DNA from: Torreya grandis
Taxonomy: Eukaryota; Streptophyta; Pinopsida; Cupressales; Taxaceae
Direction: 5' to 3'
DNA length: 64,000 nt
Assembly (NCBI GenBank): GCA_037957365.1
Contig: JARHVA010001921.1
Coordinates: 2,225,501-2,289,500 of the forward strand
Made by a program: the position numbers and the translations under genes. How positions within the stretch are numbered: position 1 is the stretch's first letter; each line of letters begins with the position of its first letter. A model generated the notes under the pieces. The model had not been told where the DNA came from, made no database searches, and saw only the letters and a program-made list of their open reading frames with translations. Of the stretch, positions 33,524-47,329 are shown in pieces.

Positions 33524-36499
33524 TGTAAAAACCATGATACAGTGAGATGAATGGCATAGTTCTTGGAAATTTTAAGACTTTTAAAGGTTTATTTAAATTT
33601 TATAAAGTTTTTTATTATGTTTTTAATACACTATGATCATATCTCAGGGGTTATGTACATATAATAGTATTAATAAGTTCATTAACCAAGTGTGTTCTCA
33701 CAAGCATCATATGGAGATCTCCTTGTAAAGGTTATAGTTGTATAAATAGATGACTGATGAATCAAATATAAAGAGTGATATAATAAAACTATAGATAAAA
33801 ATAAATTGGAATTAAATAATGTATAATATTTATAAAATGTTTTCAGATCGTATACACAGTCATAAGCTTGAAGGCTAGTTTAGAGAAGATTTGAAGGGTT
33901 GAAGATGGTATAAAGGTGATCTAAAATAAAAAATTAGTATAGAGGATTATAATGAAATAGGTTATGTTGTAATGAAATATATTTTTCCCATATAAAAATA
34001 TAATCATCCGCTATTTTTTTATATACCTGAGGCATTCTCATAGTCTTTCACATAGGCAGTCATTGATAGTTTTGGAGAAAATTGTGACTTTGAAGCATCT
34101 ACAGTAGGAGTTAGGTTATCATTTTAGGTATAAATGATAATTATGAGCATATAAATATTTATATTACATTATTAATGACTAATTATCATTTTAATAATCT
34201 AATATTTTGTTATATACCTTCTGCATTCATATATAGTCATTCACTCAGGCAAACCACTAGCTAGTTTTGAGAAAATTGCATCTTGAGGCCTCTAAAGGCA
34301 TGATCCAAATATAAAAATTGGTAAAAGTGGTGTTTATTAGTTTTTATAATTTATAATTACCTTATGTATTTAAAAATAATAGTGTAATCATATTTTTTTT
34401 TGTCATAGTCCTATGCTTGTTTGTTGGTAGTCAACATAGAGCTAGACAAGCTTCTTGGAGGGCTATAATGTATGACAAATGGTTGAAACTCATGTGAGGG
34501 TTTTTGAGAAAATTTAAGGTGATTTTAATTCTTGAAAAACATTTTTAGAGTAAACAAATTCATAATTTCAATGCAAAACATGGAGAAGGGCAAATTTGCA
34601 AGATTTAGGTTTTTTGCATGAAAGTAGGAACAGCCAGAAAAAGTGTTTTTTGAGGCACTTAAAGAATTGAATGATCAAATATAATGATTTTATAATTTAA
34701 AGGTTATTTAAAGGTAAAAATAATAATGTGCTATTTATAACTTTTAAATATCAATATTCACCTATTTTTTGCTCCCTATGTCTCGCAATTCACAATTTTT
34801 GAGTGTGTAGTAGGTCTAAATATGTGATCCCAATTGGTTTTCATGGTTAATAATGGGAAAAAATGATTGTATTAGTTATATGGTTCCATATTTTTAATAA
34901 TTAAAAAATAAATAAGTCTTGGTACCTCATAAAACTCAATAAAATGACAAAATTTAGACCTACACACACTCAAAAATTTGACAAGGCAGGTTGAGGCAAC
35001 CCCAAAAGATGCATTTTTTGAATTTTACTCAATGAAATGAATTTAAATTTGACATGGAGGTATTTTTTTGTGTCCTTTAAGTTTTAATTTTTTTCTAATG
35101 TCCCTAATATACTTAAATATAAAAAACCAAGTTTGCATATCTCCATTATTAGAGTTTGGGTTCAAAACCAGGTCTAAAAGAGCCTTTAGCAGAGGTCAAA
35201 AGGAGGATTTATGTATGGAAAAGTTATCATAATTTTGTATAAGATCCACCAACATGTTTTTAGTTAATTTTAAAAATAAATAAATACTCCAAGTGGATGA
35301 AATTATCAAAGAGACCCCTGGAGAAACAAATATGAATTGGGAGCCCAATTTAATTGTTTGATCATTCAAGCAATGGATCTAAGTAGAAGGTTGAAAGATA
35401 AGAAAATAGGCCTAAATATATTAAAAGTATAAGGGTATATCAATAAAAATTTGTTTTGATAACATTTATTTATCATCTGCAAACATTGGTAACTATCATC
35501 CAGGTGAGCACACCCCTAAATGAAGGCCATTATGACAAGTTAAAGGTAGTTTCATGGAACATTCTACATACACATTGGATGGAATATTAGGATATTTTAA
35601 GCATTATTAAGGATTGAGTAAAGTCAAATGATGGAGTTAAATCCTCCACATCTTCCCCAAACTCAAAATTGGACCCATTGATGCATGTCAATGCATGAAG
35701 ATAGTGGATAGACCTATGTAACTGCAATACACCACATTGGCCTCATTTATGGCCTCTCCCACAATTATAATCTTCCCTCTTCTCCTTAAAACTTAAAATT
35801 TAATAAGGAATTGATCTCTTTCTTTGATATTTCTTAGGCTTGTATGAGGAAACTCTACTTGACCTAATACTCTATGAGACCTCTTGGATAGTTAATGGAT
35901 TACTTCAGCTTTTTTATGATCAACTTTTAGTGTGTGTTTCATTGTTTGATATGCTTAAGTGGTTTGATTTCCCTTCTATAGTTCCAATGCCTTCACCTAG
36001 TTGATAAAAAGTGTCCTATGTAGGCTGTGTAGTGTTTTAGAAGATTAATGGTTTCATTCATGAGTGGGCATATGACTATAAGAGTCTAGAACTAGACCTT
36101 TCCCTCTTTTCCCTCATGCTTCATCCATCAAAGGTCAACCTCTACATGAAATATTGATGACTAGATACCATTGGAGAAAGTGATTCAATCATTTTAATAG
36201 TCCTTTAGTGTTGTTTTGAGTTCAATATTGAGTGGATGTAATTGTCATCTTGGTGCATCACCACTTTAGAATAGGTTTTCATTTATACAATCCTCTTTAC
36301 CCTTTTCACCCTAATAGAGTTAGGATTTAGAGGTATAATCAAGTGAATAAATTAGGGGAGCTAGCCCCATAAAATATAGAGGTTTGGCCTAATCATTAAG
36401 TTACCCACAACCTATATGTCACTCCCATGTTGGAATAGGTTTGAGGTTTGGACATGAACACTCTTCTTCTCACTAATGGTGCAAATTATATCACCAACA
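33524..36499 (+). repeat. 5' LTR of the 33.5-43.1 kb element
   Basis: Shared landmarks with the 3' copy are CAAGCATCATATGGAGATCT (33701), TTTCAGATCGTATACA (33840), AACATGGAGAAGGGCAAATT (34578) and TTTGAGGTTTGGACATGAAC (36440). Confidence 0.85.
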
Positions 36500-36699
36500 G
36501 TTCTATCATGCCCAATGGGATGAGTTTCAAGTGCTTTGAAGCATGTCTTGGCAGCCCTAAAGGACATATCAAAGCTAAAAGCACACAATAACAACATTTC
36601 ATAGAGTTTCAAGCATCACATTGGAAACATTTATAGTCAAGTGTCATATCAAGGTTCATGACAAGTCTTCACTTCAAGGGTAAGAAATGTTATCATTCA

Positions 36700-37660
36700 T
36701 GGTTCCATTCATTCTCATAAATTTGATGGTGAATCATGGAGGCATATGAGGTATACTTATGTTGTTCACTCTCTTATGAATAATCCTATGACCATTTACA
36801 AATCTATCATGATCCTTTGCAACCCTATATTGACCCTTATTATCCCTATATTCACCCTTACTAGTCTTATGATGACTCTCCCTATTACCAAAACTACCAA
36901 CCCACCTATAAGTCTCATTTACCCCATTGCTAGTCTAATTACCCATATGATCAATCATGGAAGCAAAATTATGTTTTTTACATGCCTACTCATGCCCCAA
37001 GTTAGTTTGTATTAGACCTTAAATAATCCCTATTAGATCATAAGAGACATATGATGAACATTGATACACTAAGAGGGTATGGGCATGAGATCCCAAAGTA
37101 TGTCATTGAGGGTATTAGAATTTCATTCCAATAGGCCAAAGGAAAGTGGTCATATTCTAATGAAAAGGGTTATTCTAGAGAAAATAATGATATTTTGAAC
37201 ATAGAGAGTCTAATTTCTTATATTGAGGATAGATTGATAGTGCATGAAGGGTAGTAGACTCGTCATCATCCACATTATATCCCTTCCTTCACCCCATGTC
37301 AATCTTATATTGATATTCCCACTACCCCTCATAAACTTAAACCAATTGAGTTCCAAATTCCTCAAGGTCCCTCCCAACTCATATCAACCTTTCCCACTTG
37401 GAAATCTATCGAAGAAAGAACTCAAAAGGTTGGAGAAGGATACATTGAAGGGACTAGTCACCACTAGCAAACCCCTGACTAGTCAAGGATTGAATTTGAA
37501 GCCCACCTTGTTTAAAAAATTGAGCCTATATAAATCATTTGCATCAATCCATAACATCTTAAAAAATGACACAACCTCAACTACACGTACCTCCTTTCAT
37601 GCCTTGAGTATTATTACACACTACACAAGGAACTCTTAATCCTATGTTTCCATCTTGGAA
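36700..37660 (+). pseudogene. Unrecognised frame A (Tyr/Pro/His-rich), broken
   Basis: It begins about 36720 with SHKFDGESWRHMRYTYVVHSL-like sequence, then shifts frame near 36795. It continues as a Tyr-Pro-His-rich segment (DPLQPYIDPYYPYIHPY, then SYDDSPYYQNYQPTYK) and a mixed region GYGHEIPKYVIEGIRISF, LNIESLISYIEDRLIVHEG and TFPTWKSIEERTQKVGEGY (to about 37450). Low stop density and consistent composition indicate a real former protein, possibly gag-like from FDG.SWR near its start. No zinc knuckle is seen and I do not recognise the family. Confidence 0.55.
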
Positions 37661-37766
37661 CCAAGTGTTGCAGTTAAAATGAAAAGAGGAGTAGTCAAAC
37701 AAGTCTGAGTTAATTTAATCCCCACCCCTCCCTCCTTAAAATACTAATTCCTTCACCTCTTATAGA

Positions 37767-38920
37767 TCCATCCAAATCAATGTGAAGAAGAAGGAGGATG
37801 TGATGATTGTTAAAGACATGGAATTGAATGAAGGAAATATGACATACATCTCATCTCTCTTGGAGTCACTCCAAGAGTCTCCTATGCCACTCATTGAGAG
37901 AGAGCCTATCCTTCAAGAGATATAAAAAGGTAATCAATTTGAATTGGAAACTTATGATGATGACTTATCATAGATTAAAGAGTAACTTGTCCTTAGAACA
38001 CCCCTTGGAAATGAAGAACACCATTTAGCCTTCAAAGATGCAGAGGAGGACAAGCTATAGAAGTATGATGAACCACAAAGGGAGGACACATCAGCTGAAA
38101 AAGAGGAAGAGTTCCTTCATGACATGGAATCAATTATTTTCAATTGCATTCTTTAAGAATGGGAGAAAGAAATATTCATTCAATTTGTAATAGTTATAAT
38201 CTAAAGTGACAACTTCTAAGGGTGTCTAAACACTCAAGAGAAGGTATGTGCTCAAAAGGCTTCTAATTTCATTGAAGACCAAAGGTTATTTCCTTGCTGC
38301 TAAGATAATCTCGATGATATGTATGAGACCCCAATGGTTGATGAGAGCTTGAAATGTGATCATGATTACATGGAGAGTTAAGTTGATAATGAGGACCTTT
38401 AGAAGTAGTTCATAAGCATTTACAATGAATATCAAACTTCTCAGGGACTCACACATCATGTAGATCATGTCTTAGGTACATTAGTTATTAAACCTATCAA
38501 ATTTCATCCACAGTAGGAGAAAATGCAAGATGATAGAAGGAATTGTGCGTGTTTGTTATAGTAGTGCATCAAAATGAAGATATAGACCAAGACATGGCGA
38601 ATCAAGAGCAACCCATGACTAAATAAGAGATGATCCTAATTATTCAAGATACATGAATATGTTAAGATTATGATTGGGTTTTTTACTCTCATAGTCAACA
38701 CATACACCCAGGGATGGATTCAAAAGGTCTAGTCACTTTTCTAAGAGACCATGAGAATGACAATACTCCCAATTACATGTGAAAGTTTTCATATAGTGAT
38801 CAAAATCTGATTGTTCCCAAATCAGCATATGGAAACTCCACATCTTGGTATCATAATGATCATAGGAAATTTCCATTTTATCTTAGGGTAAAGAATTCAA
38901 ATTCAGGTTTGTGGTTTTAG
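37767..38920 (+). pseudogene. Unrecognised frame B (acidic), broken
   Basis: About 384 codons can be followed in one frame from 37767 to about 38550, then one frameshift to TAG at 38918. Segments include VKKKEDVMIVKDMELNEGN, SSLLESLQESPMPLIEREP, GNEEHHLAFKDAEEDKL, SAEKEEEFLHDMESIIF and, near the end, TFLRDHENDNTPNYM and SAYGNSTSWYHNDHRKFPFY. It is rich in Asp and Glu, with about fifteen stops, mostly of the decayed Gln/Trp/Arg type. No catalytic motif or membrane segment is seen. It lies between frame A and the 3' LTR, where pol would normally be. Confidence 0.55.
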
Positions 38921-40112
38921 TAGTTTGTTGTCTTGTTCTAATAAGTGTGTCACACATATTGTAGGTAGTTATCTAGTTATTTTAGTTCCTTTCCTTGTTT
39001 ATCCCTAGTTGTTCGGTGTGATTATTAGATCTAGGTGTTGTTTTTTTAATTTATTTGTGAATCTTGTTGTTTTTACAAATCCAAAAATTATCCTTGAGTA
39101 TTAGATCATTTGGATAGTCCATGAATGTGCTCTTTCAATTCATGAGTCATGCTCGAGTTGATGGGTCCTCTTGACCAGCAAGATTTTCACCCATCAAAGT
39201 CACTAAAAAAGTTGAAATTTTAACCTCATAAGACAAATGTCAACCCTTAATGTCAAAAAATTGGAGTGATAATCATCTTAGCCTATTCATAATGATATCT
39301 TGCATAATCATGCCCTTGTTGGTCCTATTTTAAGAGTCTTTGAGCCTTAATGAAAAATGTCATGATGTGCCATAGTTTCATGATTAATCTATTCTATCAT
39401 GAGTCTCTTAAAGTATTTTAAGTGATATGATAAGTTTCATAATGCTCTTTGAATAAGAGAGATGACTTTCAAAAATCCCTAAAAGTCCATGAGTGATTTA
39501 GCCATGTTTTGAGAGTTTAAGGATCTTTTGGTAGTATGAAGGTGTTTAAATAATTGTAGAGGCCATAAGATGAGGATCATAGTGTATTATAGTCCATTTT
39601 CCATGATATATTAATTTAATCCATTCATCATTCCTCCTAAACCATTAAACACCCCTCAAGCCACTTCATGAAATCCTATTTACCTTATAAAACCTTAGGA
39701 AAAGGGGAATATTCTGATAAATTGTATTAAAAGGGGGTCATAAAAGGGACTTATCCATGTCACATATACTCTGAATATGTTTTGAAGATGATACATGTAT
39801 ATCCAAATATGATCATAATATTCTCTAAATATGATTTCAAGATGCTAAAGTGAGCTCTGAATAATATCCAAGTAGCTTTGAAGATGCTATAGATAGCTTT
39901 GAAGATGCTATAGATAGCTTTGAAGATGCTCTGAAGATGTTATGAAGATATGCTCTGAAGATGATCTGAATATGCAAGTGATATATATGTTAATTATAAA
40001 ACATAAAATGATTAAAATAAATGTATCATGCACTTAAATATTCCATAATTATATGTCACCCATTTTCTTTGAGTCCAACCTAGAGGTTGCAGTCTGCACA
40101 CTTGAGAAGTCT
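38921..40112 (+). repeat. 3' interior of the 33.5-43.1 kb element, shared with 1091-1839
   Basis: 39219-40106 is the second copy of the 1091-1839 block. 39835-39990 contains a small tandem repeat of AGATAGCTTTGAAGATGCT-type units. No coding frame is seen. Confidence 0.6.
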
Positions 40113-40131
40113 TGGTTATTGGCTTATAAAA

Positions 40132-43094
40132 TGAAGAAACCATGATATATTGAGATGAATGTCACATTGATTGGAAATAATAATAATTTTAAAGGTTGAG
40201 TTAAATGTGAGAAAGGTTTATATGATGTGTGGAATACACTATGATCATCTCTTATGGGTTATGTATACACAATAGTGTTAAGAAGTTCATTAACCTAGAG
40301 TGTTCTCACAAGCATCATATGGAGATCTCCTTGTGAAGGTTACACTTGTATAACTAGATGAATATGATAAATCCACTCTCAATATTTATCTCATAAAATT
40401 ACACACAAAAATTAATTGTAATTCAATCATGTCCAAGATTTATCAAATGGTTTCAGATCGTATACATGATCATAAGCTTGAAGGCTAGTTTGGAGAAGAT
40501 TTGAAGGGTTGAAGATGCTAGAAAGGTGATCTAACTTATAAATTTGGTACAGAGAGTCATTATTACATATGTTAGGTTATAATTACATATATATTTCCTA
40601 TATAACAAGATAATCATCCACTATTTTTTATAGACTTGAGGAACTCTCTAAGTCTTTCACACAAGTAGCCATTGATAATTTTAGAAAAAGTTGACTTTGG
40701 AGCATCTACAGGAGTTAGGTTCTAGTTTTTGGTATGAATGATCATGGTTAGTATATAAATATTTATATTCCATCCTTATTTACACATTATTAGTGTAATA
40801 ATTTTTTATTTTATTACAAACCTCTTGCTATCATATATAGTCATTCACTCAAGTAACCCACCAGCTAGTTTTGAGAAAAATGCATCTTGAGGCCTCTAAA
40901 GGAATGATACAAACATGAAACCTGGTAAAAGTGGTTTTAACTAGTGTTTATAATTTCCAATTACCTTATTTATTTAAAATTAATATTTTAATCATCCTCT
41001 ATTTTGTCACAATCCTATGCTTCTCTGTTGACAATCAACATAGAGCTAGGCAAGCTTCTTGGAGGATATAAGTTATGACATATGGTTGAACCTCATGTTA
41101 GGGTTTTTTAGGTAATTTATTGTTATTTTACATCTTAAAACACCTGGTTATATTAATAAAAGTCATAATTTCAAGGCAAAACATGGAGAAGGGCAAATTT
41201 GCAAGATTCAAGATTTTTGCATGCAAGTATGAATAGTCAGAAAAAGTGTTTTTTAAGGAAATTAAAGATTTGAATGATCAAATATAATTATTGGAAAATA
41301 TTTATGGGTTTTTAAAGGTATAAAAAGAATAATTATGTATTTATACCTTATAAATCTCAGGATTCACCTATTTCTTGCTCGTTATGTCTCGTAGTTCATA
41401 ATTGTTTAGTTTGTAACAAATCTAAATATGTGATGCCAATTTATTTTAATGATTAATAATGGAGAAAAATGATTGAATTAGTTTTTTTGGTCACTAGTTT
41501 TCATAATTAAAAAATAATTAATTATTTATACTTGATAAAACTCAATAAAATGACAAAACTCAGACCTACACACACTCAAAAATTTGATAAGGTAGGTTGA
41601 GGCAAACCCCAAAGATGCATTTTGAGTTTTACTCAATGAAATGACTTAAAATTTTACATAGAGGTATTTTTTTGTGTCCTTTAAGTTTTAAAATTTTTCT
41701 CATTCCCATAATATACTTCAAGATAAAAAAAACCAAGTTTGCATATCTCTATTAATGGAGTCTATGCTCAAAACCAAGTCTAAAAGAGCCTTTAACAGAG
41801 GTCAAGAGGAGGATTTATGTATGGAAAAGTGATTATAAATTCATATAATATCCACCGTCATGTTTTTAGTGAGTTAAAAAATAAAATAAAATAAAATAAT
41901 CCAAGTGGCTAAAATTAGCAATGAGACCCCTATAGGAGCAAATATGAATTGGGATCCTAGTTTAACTATTTGATCACTTAAGCAATGGATTTGAGCATAA
42001 GGTTGAAAGACAAGAAAATATACCTACTTATATTTTAATTATAAGTCTATAATGGGAGAAATTTGGATTGGTGACATTTATTGATCACCTTCAAACATTG
42101 GTATCTGTCATCTAGGCAAGCACAACCCAAAATGAAGGCCATTATGACAAGTCAAAGGCAGTTTCATGGACCATTCTAAATTCACATTGGAGGGAATATT
42201 AGGTTATTTTAAGCATGATTCAAGCTTTTTTAAATTCAAATGAGGGAGTTATATCCTCCACATCTTCCCTAAATTCTAAAGTAGACCCATTAAATTCATG
42301 TCAATGCATGAGGCTAATAGATAGACCTATGTAACTACCATAAACCACATTGGCCTCATTTATAGCCTTTCCCATGCCTATAATCTTCCCTCTTCTCAAT
42401 TTTTTTTATTTAATTATAGATTGAGATATTGCTTTGGTATCCCTTAGGCTGGTATGAGAAAACTTTTCTTGGCCTTATACTCTATGAGACCTCTTAGACA
42501 ATTAATAGATTGCTTCAGCTTCTAGTGTTTGTTTCATTGTTTGATATTCTTAAGTGGTATGATTTCCCTTATGTAGGTCTAGTGCCTTCACCTAGTTACT
42601 AATAAGTGTCCTATGTAGGTTTTGTATTGTGTTATAAGGTTGATGGTTATATTCATGAGTGGACATATGACTATAAAATCTTGGAAGCATACCTTTCCCT
42701 CTTTTCCCTCATGTTACATCCATCAAAGATCAAATTATACATGAAATATTGATACCTAGAGACCATTAGAGAAAGTGATTCAATCATTTTCTTATTCCTT
42801 CAATGTTGTTTTGAATTAAACATTGAGTAGATGGAATTATCATCTTGGTGCATCACCACTTTAGAATAGGTTTTCATTTATGTAATCCTCTTTACCCTTT
42901 TCACCCTAATAGAGTTAGGATTTAGAGATAGCATCAAGTGAACAAATTAGGGGAGCTAGTCCCATAAAATCTAGAGGTTTGGCCTAATCAGTAGGTAACC
43001 CACAACCTATAGTTCACTCCCATGTTGTACTAGGTTTGAGGTTTGGACATGAACACTATTCTCCTCAGCAAGGGTGCAACCTAGATCACCAACA
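40132..43094 (+). repeat. 3' LTR of the 33.5-43.1 kb element
   Basis: It aligns with 33524-36499 throughout. Short indels are frequent, so the insertion is old. Confidence 0.85.
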
Positions 43095-43964
43095 CATAGA
43101 ATAATATAACCTGGAAGTATTTTTAACCATAGAGGTGGCCATATGGCATGAGTATAGGAAAGTCCCAACATACAAAATAGGAAGAGATCATATATTTGTG
43201 TATGCTTGTATCACACTCAAGTAAAATCATATCACACATGTGTATGTATAAGTAAGTTATATGTAATTTATTAACATAAAAATAACACATAAATGCCAAG
43301 AAGACACTAAAATATGTGGGTACCAAAAGTATTTTGGGTTTTTTGAGAGTTTGTTTATTTGTAATGTTTGAGACCTTTTATGCCTTCAGGTGAGAGGTAT
43401 CGAATGTAGGATCAACACTATCAATTATGTGTTGTATCTTTTTCTTTAGATCCAAGTAATGGTTTATGGTTCCCTTTCATTCTATGATATGCACAATAGT
43501 ATTTGAATCTACGTATTAGATATATAGGATGTAAGTTTATCACTTTATTTTGAATCATTTCCCTTACGATTTCGTTAATGATATCTTAGTAACCATTGGT
43601 ATAATGTTTGGATTACTTATTTTATATGTGTTTTGTTTTAAATTTAAATTTGGATAAGAAACCTTGTTTGACATAACATTCATAGATGAGGACACAAACA
43701 CATGATTCATACTAGCATAATGTGGATTTTGTGTATATGAAATCTAATTTTACAACAAGGTGATCTTTGAATTTAGAGACTAATTTTACTTTTGTAACTC
43801 ATGCATTGACTTGGCCATGGTATGGATTTTTTATTTGAGAGCTTCATAAATATAAATCCTAAGTATATTATATTTAACATGCATACATCTACCATAAAGG
43901 TATGTGGGAAGGGTTTTTTGGTTACCCTATTTTTTCATAATATGATGAACCACCTTACCTTTTA
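43095..43964. other. AT-rich sequence, no recognised feature
   Basis: Only short, unsupported frames are present. Confidence 0.4.
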
Positions 43965-44546
43965 AAGTTTCTAGGTGGTGAATAAATGAGGGTTGATATT
44001 GTATTTATATCAATCCCTTTGGAGAAATAGCTTGTATTTTATCACTTAGGATGACCATTAGGATATGTTTCATTTGTAAATTGGATGACTTTAAGGTATT
44101 GAACACTTGTGTTAGGTCAAGACACTAGCATCAACATAGGTGTCTATCCCAGACATAGTCTAGAGAGTCGGAAAGTAGGTACAAAATCAAAATTTATAAA
44201 AGTGTAAGATAAATAGGTTTTAAGCATTTTGGACAAGATGGAAGGGTTACTTGGTGAGTAGGTAAGAAGTTTCTAGGCGGTGAATAAATGAGGATTGATA
44301 TTGTATTTATAGCAATCCCTTTAGAGAGATAGCTTACATTTTAGCACTTAGGATGACCATTAGGATATGTTTCATTTGTAAATTAGATGACTTTAAGGCA
44401 TTGGACACTTGTACGAGTCAAGACACTAGTGTCAACATAGGTGTTTATCCTAAACATTGTCTAGGGAGTAGGAAAGTAGGTACAAACTCAGAACTTATAA
44501 AGGTATAAGATAAATATGTTTTAAGCAATTTGGACAAGATAGAAGG
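43965..44546 (+). repeat. Tandem duplication, 302-bp period
   Basis: The segment beginning AAGTTTCTAGG at 43965 recurs at 44267. The copies (43965-44246 and 44267-44546) share GGATGACCATTAGGATATG, CAACATAGGTGT and GTAGGTACAAA, with scattered substitutions. It is non-coding. Confidence 0.85.
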
Positions 44547-45645
44547 CCTAGGTCATCAACATTGGACTAGTTGGACTAAAAGATAGGCTAAGGGGTAAAA
44601 TATATACTAAATGTGAGACTTCAAAAATCAAGAAAGGTCTAAAACCAAGAAAAACAACCAAGGTCTGATTTTGCCAATTAAATAAGATCAAGGTGCTATA
44701 TATTTCCAAAATAATGTCTACATGATGAGCTTAGGTTGTTTATAATAATAAATATTAATATCAAGTATTAAATTATTTAAAGATAAGAATATCCCACATA
44801 AAAGTAGAGGAATATCAGTTCAAAACTATAGAATGGAACATGAGCTAAGTGTGTATAAAAGAATGGTAAAAAATGCATTATTTTAGTACTAAATGTTAAT
44901 TTAAGTAACTACATGTTTGTCAAATAATCTTGTAAATCTAAGTATTTACTTAAGAATTAAAAAGATAATGCTATCTTATGTTTTAGAAACTACTATAATG
45001 GTTTTGGCTTTATTTTTACCTTAGAAATCAAGTGAATCACTACTAATATGATTAAAGATTATTTTTCCTTGATATCATATGTAAGAATAACAAATGAATA
45101 CTTTAACATAATGGTATCCAAAAAAATAACTTAAATATTTTTTTTAATGCGTAATAAAATTATACAAATGAATCATATATATTGAACATGACCTTATTTT
45201 TAAAAGGTTTAAGCAAGCTATTTGAGAATATGTTTTTAATTTCACTATCAAGAAATGCATGTCTCTTCTTGGTAAGCATGGTCTTAAAATTAAATATATA
45301 GTATATAATACACTATTTATATATAAAGATAAAGTGACCTTTTTGACTATATTTTATTGAAAAATGTATCGAAAATAGTTTAAGTCATGTAATGTACACA
45401 CTTGTCCTTCAGACATGGAATAGAACTAATATAAGGCATATCTTGTGAGGATTGTAGAAAATAACTTGGTCATGAAAAAAAATTCTTGGTTATGCTCAAT
45501 AAAAGATGAAAATAAAGTGTTAATGTGCAAAGATTGATCCTTATTTTCATTGAATGTTTTAAACTTCGGCATGCCAAATGATGAGGGAAAATGAAAAGTA
45601 AGTACTTTTAGAGCAAAATGGTTTTGTAAAATGTTTAAAGATGAT
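44547..45645. other. AT-rich sequence, no recognised feature
   Basis: A minus-strand frame at 45426-45671 lacks any family motif and is not supported. Confidence 0.4.
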
Positions 45646-45885
45646 TGTATCGGTTTGAGATTAATAAACACAATAATTTTTTGTATTTGTACAACATAGT
45701 TGATTATAATGTATATAGGTAATGAGATTTTGTATAAGTAAGGAGTTGTGTCTTATCAAAATTCAAATAAATAATGATTTTTTAATTCACATATAACATA
45801 TAAATAATATAATTTCTCATACATACTAATAATATATTCGTGGTATTAATGTGGGTATTAACATGTTTTTTCTAATATTCTTTTT
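45646..45885 (+). repeat. Direct repeat, left copy (partner 47984-48230)
   Basis: TGTATCGGTTTGAGA, CAACATAGTTGATTA and ATGTCTTATCAAA-like words recur in the same order in 47984-48230. They could be the LTRs or LTR fragments of a decayed 2.6-kb element, but no primer site or polypurine tract was found. Confidence 0.6.
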
Positions 45886-47329
45886 TAGTAGTATGAACAT
45901 GAAAACACCACCACTTGATGATTAACATAATATCACTTGATGATTAAGTAATGTGATATTGACCCTTACATCAATTATGAGAAATACATATATAAGCAAT
46001 ATGATACCACTCAATGATTACGACTATAAGAAATACATATATCATGAATATGGGCCAATCAACCTATTCATATGAATATATATTTGGTAAATTGGGACCT
46101 ATCAACCAAATCATGTAAAGACACCAACCGAACCAATCATTCCAATCAAGAACAAATGTACTATAATTCTTGTGGTCTATATTTCTACATTATCATGAAA
46201 GCAAGGGAACATATAAAAACTTTGAACACACAAATAGAAAACCATAGAATAAAATTGAAAATGAAATGTTTGAGGAATAAATCATCATTGTCTTTGTTTA
46301 CAGCCATCATTGTCACTCAATCATAAACACAAAATTATGATTTTACTATCACGAAAAATTATCCTTAGCATTAATAATTTTGGTGAATGTTGATGACATT
46401 ATTGCATTCTTATCTCCTTCATTAGATGCTGACGAGCACTATTAGGCCTTCTATCTACATTTTCTTTAACCTCTTTTAACTTCTTGTAAAATGTTGTTTA
46501 CTAAGAAAAATTGATCATAAAATTTAGGTGCATGTCATTTTTTTATTAAAAAACCTCCTCACAATGTTAACACATTCATTAAATATTAAATTGACCCAAT
46601 AACACATCCTTTAAATAAATAAAATTTAATTTTAATAACATATATTGTTTAGACCAAATCCACACATGACATACAATAATTATAAACATAATTATCAAAA
46701 CCTATATTTTTAATATAACTAAAAAGATATAATTATAAATTTAACTAATAAATTAAAGCAACCTAACTATACTAAATACCAGTAAATTAATAACAAAAAA
46801 AATAACTAAACGCAAAAACTATAATGCTAATATAGTATGGCATTGGACTCGCTAGTAAAATCAATAGACTAAATAATATTAAAACATGACCGCTTTTAAT
46901 TCTAAGACTATATAAACAATACTAACACTGGACAAATAAACAAACAAAATTCTTTTAATTATATATAAACAATAATAATACCATAGATTTTTAAATATTA
47001 AACTATACAAAAATGAAAAAAGTGATGTGTTTAAAAAAAATAAAATAAGACTTAAATAATTTAGATTAAAAAAAAAAAATTAATTGTTTTTAAATTTTGA
47101 AATTAAAATTTTACATTTATATAAATTAGTATACAAAATGTTTCTTCGATTTAGTGTTAAGAATTGAGAGGTGTCTATTCTTCTAAATTTACCAAAATAT
47201 TAAGTTGATTTCATCAATATTTTTCTCTCTAAAAAATTTATACTTTAATAAATCATTAAATAACACCTTTTAAACCATCATCCTGACAAGTAAACTATAA
47301 TCCACTTAATTATTCTTTACTAAAGTTTT
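45886..47329. other. AT-rich sequence between the direct repeats
   Basis: From 46500 to 47300 the DNA is extremely A/T-rich. Short direct repeats of CACTTGATGATTAA occur at about 45913-45945. No coding frame is supported. Confidence 0.4.

Larger units (their letters stand above)
33524..43094 (+). mobile_element. Non-autonomous LTR element with about 2.97-kb LTRs and two unknown frames
   Basis: Long direct repeats 33524-36499 and 40132-43094 both end ATCACCAACA and align along their length, flanking a 3.6-kb interior. The LTR starts may lie about 20 bases further left (TGCTATAAC at 33503, TGGTTATTGG at 40113). I could not find a matching target-site duplication or a convincing primer site. 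The interior contains coding remnants but no RT, RNase H or integrase motif, so it fits the large-retrotransposon-derivative class. Confidence 0.75.

Noticed and set aside
33503..43099. A 5-bp target-site duplication for the 2.97-kb-LTR element
   Set aside because: Candidate flanks (AATCC or TGCAA on the left, CATAG on the right) do not match, so none is claimed.
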